Shown here: positions 60,233 to 64,000 of the stretch, in pieces
Layout: each line of letters begins with the position of its first letter
How positions within the stretch are numbered: position 1 is the stretch's first letter
DNA from: Rathayibacter sp. VKM Ac-2857
GTDB lineage: Bacteria > Actinomycetota > Actinomycetes > Actinomycetales > Microbacteriaceae
NCBI RefSeq assembly: GCF_013205025.1
Contig: NZ_JABMLE010000002.1
Coordinates: forward strand, 721,675-785,674
Length of the DNA: 64,000 nucleotides
Reading direction: 5' to 3'
Position numbers and translations under genes: made by a program
Notes under the pieces: model-generated
Seen by the model: the letters and a program-made list of their open reading frames with translations, nothing else
Database searches by the model: none
Told to the model about the DNA's origin: nothing

Positions 60233-60410
60233 CACGAAAAACAGATGACCCCTAGGTTTTTGAGAGAAAAACTTCGGCCCGTTAGGTTTTCGTGATTCTC
60301 GTGACCGTTCACATCCGGGAGCACCTCCGGAACCGGGCTCTGACGGGCGTGTTCCTGAAAGCCGAATCCGCGCCAGGTTTTTGACTCGGAAACCTCTAGC
60401 GGCTAGGTTT
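60233..60410. promoter_or_regulatory. Cluster of AGGTTT-type operator sites between divergent operons
   Basis: Five related sites were found: cacgaaaaac (60233-60242, reverse of gtttttcgtg), GTTTTT-gagag-AAAAAC (60256-60272, perfect palindrome), taggttttcgtga (60283-60295), AGGTTT-N9-AAACCT (60375-60395) and taggtttctcgc (60404-60415). They flank the start regions of both the transporter operon and the TetR gene. A TetR dimer is the obvious candidate binder. Confidence 0.6.
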
Positions 60411-60462
60411 CTCGCACCGGAGGCTCCGAGCCCCCTCGCAACGATGCGCCAGGAGGCACTTC

Positions 60463-61083
60463 ATGGCACTCCCCACCTCTCCCCCGCGGCGACCGCGCGG
60501 GCAGTACGCCAAGACCGCCGCCCGGCGCGCCGAGATCGTGGCCGCGGGCCTGGAGGTCTTCTCCGCGAGCGGCTACCACGCCGCGTCGCTGCGCGAGATC
60601 GCCGAGAAGGTCGGGCTCAGCCAGGCCGGCGTGCTGCACCACTTCGCCAACAAGTGGGAGCTGCTCTCGGCGGTGCTCACCCTCCGCGACGACCACTCGA
60701 TCGTGCGGGTGCCCAGCGGCGACGCCGTCCCCGGGATCGACACGGTCCGCGCGCTGATCGACCTGGTCGCCTACAACACCGAGATCCCCGGCCTCGTCGA
60801 GCTGCAGTGCGTGCTCTCGGCGGAGGCCACCCACGCCGACCACCCGGCGCACGAGTACTTCGCGAACCGCTACCGCTTCATCGTCGACCTGTTCACCGGC
60901 GCGTTCGGCGACATGCTGACCCGCGGGCAGCTCGTGCCGGGCGTGGACCCGCGCAGCGCCGCGATCCGCGTCATCGCGACGATGGACGGGCTGCAGGTGC
61001 AGTGGCTGCTGCAGCGCGACGCCCTCGACATGCAGGCCGAGTTCCGGCGCACCGTGCAGACCCTGACCACCGTGGAGGTGTGA
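60463..61083 (+). CDS. TetR-family transcriptional regulator
   Basis: This 206-residue repressor has the helix-turn-helix region YHAASLREIAEKVGLSQAGV (about residues 37-56) followed by LHHFANKWELLSAVLTL. The helical ligand domain includes VQWLLQRDALDMQAEFRRTV. The ATG at 60463 has AGGAGG nearby. It is divergent from the Opp-type operon and directly upstream of a glycosidase gene (61086), so both sides are likely targets. The AGGTTT-type sites before it support this. Confidence 0.9.
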   Translation: MALPTSPPRRPRGQYAKTAARRAEIVAAGLEVFSASGYHAASLREIAEKVGLSQAGVLHHFANKWELLSAVLTLRDDHSIVRVPSGDAVPGIDTVRALIDLVAYNTEIPGLVELQCVLSAEATHADHPAHEYFANRYRFIVDLFTGAFGDMLTRGQLVPGVDPRSAAIRVIATMDGLQVQWLLQRDALDMQAEFRRTVQTLTTVEV

Positions 61084-61085
61084 CC

Positions 61086-62840
61086 GTGGGCTTCTCCCGC
61101 GAATCGACCCTGGCCGCCGTCCTCGACCACGGGGAGGCGGGCGACGTCGTGCGCCGTTTCGTCCCGGGTGTCGTCAACTCGCCGCTGCTGGTGCAGCTGC
61201 GCTCCGCCCCCGTCGGGCTCGTCGTGGGGATGGATCCGCTGCTCAAGGCGGACCCCGAGCGCGAGGCCTCGTTCTGGGCGGCGCTCGACGCGGTCGACGA
61301 CTCCGGAGTCGCGGCGCCGCGGCCGGAGCGGGTGGCCGTGCTGCCGCGCTCCGATTACGAGGGCGAGGACGTCGCTGTGGCGTCGGCCGTGGTGCGAGCG
61401 GTCGCTCCCGGCACCGTGTGGGCGCCGGCCGAGGTCGTCGTCGACGGGCCGTCGCACGGCAACCCGTTCGTCGACGTCGAGTTCTCGGCGGAGTTCTCGC
61501 TCGGCGACGAGACGGTGCGGGCCGGCGGGTTCTACGACGGCGACGGGGTGTACCGGGTGCGGTTCCTGCCTCCTGCCGCAGGGGTGTGGAGTGTGACCAC
61601 CACCTCCACCGCGCGCTCGCTCGACGGGCTCTCCGCCTCCGTCACCGTGGAGCCCGCCCTGCCCGGCGCGCACGGGCCGGTGCGGGTGGCCGACACCTTC
61701 CACTTCGCGCACGAGGACGGCACCCGGCACCTGCCGCTCGGCACGACCGCGTACGCCTGGACGCACCAGACCGAGGCGCTGCAGGAGGCGACCCTCGCGA
61801 CGCTCGCCGAGGCGCCGTTCACCAAGGTGCGGCACTGCGTCTTCCCGAAGGCGTACCTGTACAACACGAACGAGCCGGAGCTGTACCCGTTCGAGCGCGA
61901 CGGCGACGGCTGGGACTTCGACCGGCCCGTGCCCGCGTTCTTCCGCCGGCTGGAGGAGCGGGTCGCGGATCTCGACGCGCTCGGCATCCAGGCCGACGTG
62001 ATCCTCTTCCACGCCTACGACCGCTGGGGCTTCTCGGACATGGGCCGCGCGGCCGACGACCTCGTCACGCGCTACGTGGTCCGGCGCCTGGCCGCCTCGC
62101 CGAACGTCTGGTGGTCGCTCGCCAACGAGTACGACCTGCTCTGGTCGAAGACCGTCGACGACTGGGAGCGGCTCGCCGCGCTCGTCGTCGCCGAGGATCC
62201 GGTGGGCCACCTGCTCTCGATCCACAACTGCTTCGGTTTCTACGACTACTCCCGGCCGTGGATCACGCACGCCAGCGTGCAGCGGATCGACGTGTACCGG
62301 ACCGCCGAGAACACCGACGCGTGGCGGGAGCAGTGGGGCAAGCCGGTCGTGATCGACGAGTGCGCCTACGAGGGCGACATCGACCAGGGCTGGGGCAACA
62401 TCACCGGCGAGGAGATGGTCCGGCGGTTCTGGGAGGGCGCGGTCCGCGGCGGCTACGTCGGCCACGGCGAGACGTACCTCAACGACCGCGAGGAGCTGTG
62501 GTGGTCGAAGGGCGGCGAGCTCGTCGGCGACAGCCCGGCGCGCATCGCCTTCCTCCGACGCATCACCGCCGAGATGCCGGACGGGCGGATCGACCCGCTG
62601 CCCTCCGACTGGGACGCGCCCTGGGGCGGGGGCGGCGGCGTGCAGCTGGTCTACTTCGGCTTCAACCGGCCGCGGTTCCGGCAGATCGTGCGCGACCCCT
62701 CCGACTCCTGGATCGTCGACGTGATCGACACCTGGGGGATGACCGTCTCGCGGGTGCCCGGGGTGTTCTCCGGGTCGTTCCGGGTGGAGCTGCCGGCGCG
62801 GCAGTTCATGGCCGTGCGGCTGACGCGGGTGGTGTCGTGA
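61086..62840 (+). CDS. Glycoside hydrolase-like protein with DUF5060, DUF4038-type and C-terminal domains
   Basis: The 584-residue protein has an N-terminal beta-sandwich (ASAVVRAVAPGTVWAPAEVV, DVEFSAEFSLGD) resembling DUF5060. The TIM barrel region has AEAPFTKVRHCVFPKAYLYN, LANEYDLLWS with an Asn-Glu pair, and VVIDECAYEG, whose two Glu residues fit a retaining glycosidase. The C-terminal domain follows LVYFGFNRPRFRQIV. I recognise it as a DUF4038/DUF5605-type family, whose substrate is not known to me. GGAGGTG precedes the GTG start. It is two bases after the TetR stop, so the two are coupled. Confidence 0.75.
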   Translation: MGFSRESTLAAVLDHGEAGDVVRRFVPGVVNSPLLVQLRSAPVGLVVGMDPLLKADPEREASFWAALDAVDDSGVAAPRPERVAVLPRSDYEGEDVAVASAVVRAVAPGTVWAPAEVVVDGPSHGNPFVDVEFSAEFSLGDETVRAGGFYDGDGVYRVRFLPPAAGVWSVTTTSTARSLDGLSASVTVEPALPGAHGPVRVADTFHFAHEDGTRHLPLGTTAYAWTHQTEALQEATLATLAEAPFTKVRHCVFPKAYLYNTNEPELYPFERDGDGWDFDRPVPAFFRRLEERVADLDALGIQADVILFHAYDRWGFSDMGRAADDLVTRYVVRRLAASPNVWWSLANEYDLLWSKTVDDWERLAALVVAEDPVGHLLSIHNCFGFYDYSRPWITHASVQRIDVYRTAENTDAWREQWGKPVVIDECAYEGDIDQGWGNITGEEMVRRFWEGAVRGGYVGHGETYLNDREELWWSKGGELVGDSPARIAFLRRITAEMPDGRIDPLPSDWDAPWGGGGGVQLVYFGFNRPRFRQIVRDPSDSWIVDVIDTWGMTVSRVPGVFSGSFRVELPARQFMAVRLTRVVS

Positions 62841-63859
62841 GCGGGGGCGCGGGTGCTGGCGCGGGCGGGGACGCTGGCGCGGTCGTGGGCGCGGATGCGA
62901 AGGGGGACGCCGGCGGCGTCGCGAGCGTGGACGCGAGCGGCGTGCCGCCGCGGGTGCGGGTGATCTCGGACAACGACTACTCCGGCGACCCGGACGGGCT
63001 GGTGCAGCTCGCGCAGCACGCGCTGTCGGAGTCGGTCGAGCTGGCGCTGGTCGTCGGCTCGCGGCTGCGGCCGGGCGACCCGTTCGACGCGTCGGACCGG
63101 ACCGCCGACAACGCGGCGGCGGCGGCGCGCGAGGTGCTCGCGCTCTGCGGGCGCCCGGACGTGCCGGTGGTGGCGGGGTCGAACACTCCGGATGCCGGTG
63201 TGTCGGAGGCCGCGCGCGCGATCGTCGCGGAGGCGCTGCGGGACGACCCGCGGCCGCTGTACCTCTGCGCCGGTGCCGGGCTGACCGAGGTGGCGGCCGC
63301 GCTGCGGCTGGAGCCGTCGATCGCGTCGCGGATGACCCTGGTCTGGATCGGCGGGCCGGAGCACCCGGGCCTGGCCGTCCCTCCGCCCGGCGCGATGCCG
63401 ATCGAGTACAACCTGCTGATCGACGTGCCCGCCGCCGCCGAGGTGTTCGCGTCAGCGCTGCCGATCGAGCAGTTTCCCCGCGACGCGTACCGGCAGCCGC
63501 TGGCCTCCGTCGCCGAGCTGCGCGTGCGGATGCGCACCGCCGGGGCCTTGGGCCGGCACCTCTTCGACGCCCTCGACGGCGTCTTCCGGATGGGCGCCGC
63601 GCACGGTCTGAGTTTCGGCGAGACCTACGCCCTCGGCGACAGCCCCCTCGTCCTCGCGACCGCCCTGCTCTCCGCCTTCGAGCCCGACGCCTCCTCCAGC
63701 CGGACCGCGCAGGTCCCCCGCCCCTCGATCACCCCCGACGGCCAGTACGGCCCCCGCACCGGCGACGGCCCGGACCTCCGCGTCTACACCCACCTCGACA
63801 CCCGCCTCCTCCTCGAGGACCTCTACGCGAAGCTGGCGCTGCGCGCCCTCGACGCCTGA
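62837..63859 (+). CDS. Nucleoside-hydrolase-family (IunH-like) protein
   Basis: This 340-residue protein has a Gly/Ala/Asp-rich, probably disordered N-terminus (1-35). It then has VISDNDYSGDPDGLVQLAQH, a variant of the DTDxxxDD metal motif of inosine-uridine nucleoside hydrolases. PLYLCAGAGLTEVAAALRLE and MTLVWIGGPEHPG follow, and the late LGDSPLVLATALL fits the fold. The calcium-site Asp pattern is altered compared with IunH, so the substrate may not be a nucleoside. The GTG start overlaps the previous stop by four bases (GTGA), placing it in the TetR-glycosidase operon. Confidence 0.75.
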   Translation: MSGGAGAGAGGDAGAVVGADAKGDAGGVASVDASGVPPRVRVISDNDYSGDPDGLVQLAQHALSESVELALVVGSRLRPGDPFDASDRTADNAAAAAREVLALCGRPDVPVVAGSNTPDAGVSEAARAIVAEALRDDPRPLYLCAGAGLTEVAAALRLEPSIASRMTLVWIGGPEHPGLAVPPPGAMPIEYNLLIDVPAAAEVFASALPIEQFPRDAYRQPLASVAELRVRMRTAGALGRHLFDALDGVFRMGAAHGLSFGETYALGDSPLVLATALLSAFEPDASSSRTAQVPRPSITPDGQYGPRTGDGPDLRVYTHLDTRLLLEDLYAKLALRALDA

Positions 63860-63895
63860 CGGCGCCCGCCGCCTGCGCGAGCGGCCGCGCGCGGC

Positions 63896-64000
63896 GCTCC
63901 TCTCCCCGAGTGGACGCGTACGGGCTCCTCTCCCCGAGTGGACGCGTACGGGCTCCTCTCCCCGAGTGGACGCGTACGGGCTCCTCTCCCCGAGTGGACG
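63896..64000. repeat. 28-bp tandem repeat at the right edge
   Basis: gctcctctccccgagtggac + gcgtacgg is repeated exactly at 63896, 63924, 63952 and 63980 (last copy cut by the window edge). It begins 37 bases after the last stop. There is no reading frame of interest. Confidence 0.9.

Noticed and set aside
1..64000. tRNA, rRNA or other structural RNA genes
   Set aside because: No cloverleaf with a GTTCRA-type T-loop or rRNA-like sequence was noticed. A covariance-model scan would be decisive.

Overview
The window is very GC-rich DNA with GTG/TTG starts, many 4-base gene overlaps and Shine-Dalgarno sites of the AGGAG type. Several gene families point to an actinobacterium of the family Microbacteriaceae (Rathayibacter/Clavibacter/Curtobacterium-like): a polyphosphate glucokinase, a short DUF7882-type protein, a DUF222-HNH protein, and a multicopy palindromic repeat with the core ctcgatacgcccgc...gcgggctactcgat. 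The assignment is inferred from family content. The gene set (alpha-galactosidase, GH92 alpha-mannosidase, GH3, GH43, sugar ABC transporters) suits a plant- or soil-associated glycan user. No rRNA, tRNA, CRISPR array, prophage or transposase was seen.

Layout. 1-5.7 kb: 5' part of a SWIM/SNF2-type protein, an MshA-like glycosyltransferase, repeats, polyphosphate glucokinase, a conserved phosphatase-like protein and a PadR regulator. 5.7-10.4 kb: a compact minus-strand oleA-oleBC-oleD operon for head-to-head long-chain olefin synthesis, with OleB and OleC fused. 10.6-18 kb: dGTPase, two small genes, a copper module (CsoR-like operator, CopZ, CopA), DUF4180, a phosphoesterase and two hypotheticals. 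18-29.2 kb: an alpha-galactoside locus with a Gfo/Idh oxidoreductase, a clan GH-D glycosidase, two permeases, a lipoprotein binding protein, a LacI regulator, a GH36 alpha-galactosidase and a second LacI. 29.2-31.8 kb: AlkA glycosylase with no standard start codon, a zinc-free quinone-oxidoreductase-type MDR enzyme and a divergent TetR.

31.8-34.4 kb is an accessory-looking patch: a DUF222-HNH gene inside composite palindromic repeats and flanked by two 263-bp direct repeats (about 93% identical by eye). 34.4-37.7 kb: DUF3817 protein, Ser/Thr kinase, MarR, DUF7882 protein and a small ORF with a structured leader. 37.6-44.1 kb: GT4 glycosyltransferase, GH92 mannosidase, PRISE-type reductase, lipoprotein and MFS exporter. 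44.2-45.05 kb: four tandem 219-bp units, each with a composite palindrome and a perfect 15-bp hairpin. 45-50.3 kb: D-threonine aldolase-like enzyme, hypotheticals, aldo/keto reductase, old yellow enzyme, a 57-residue acidic protein and an SRPBCC protein.

50.7-63.9 kb is a second glycan locus. A peptide-type (Opp/Dpp) ABC system, with permease and ATPase fused in one gene, is followed on the same strand by GH3 beta-glucosidase and GH43 genes. A divergent TetR gene leads into a DUF5060/DUF4038-like glycosidase and a nucleoside-hydrolase-family protein. The divergent region carries five AGGTTT-type sites that probably co-regulate both arms. The right edge runs into a 28-bp tandem repeat.
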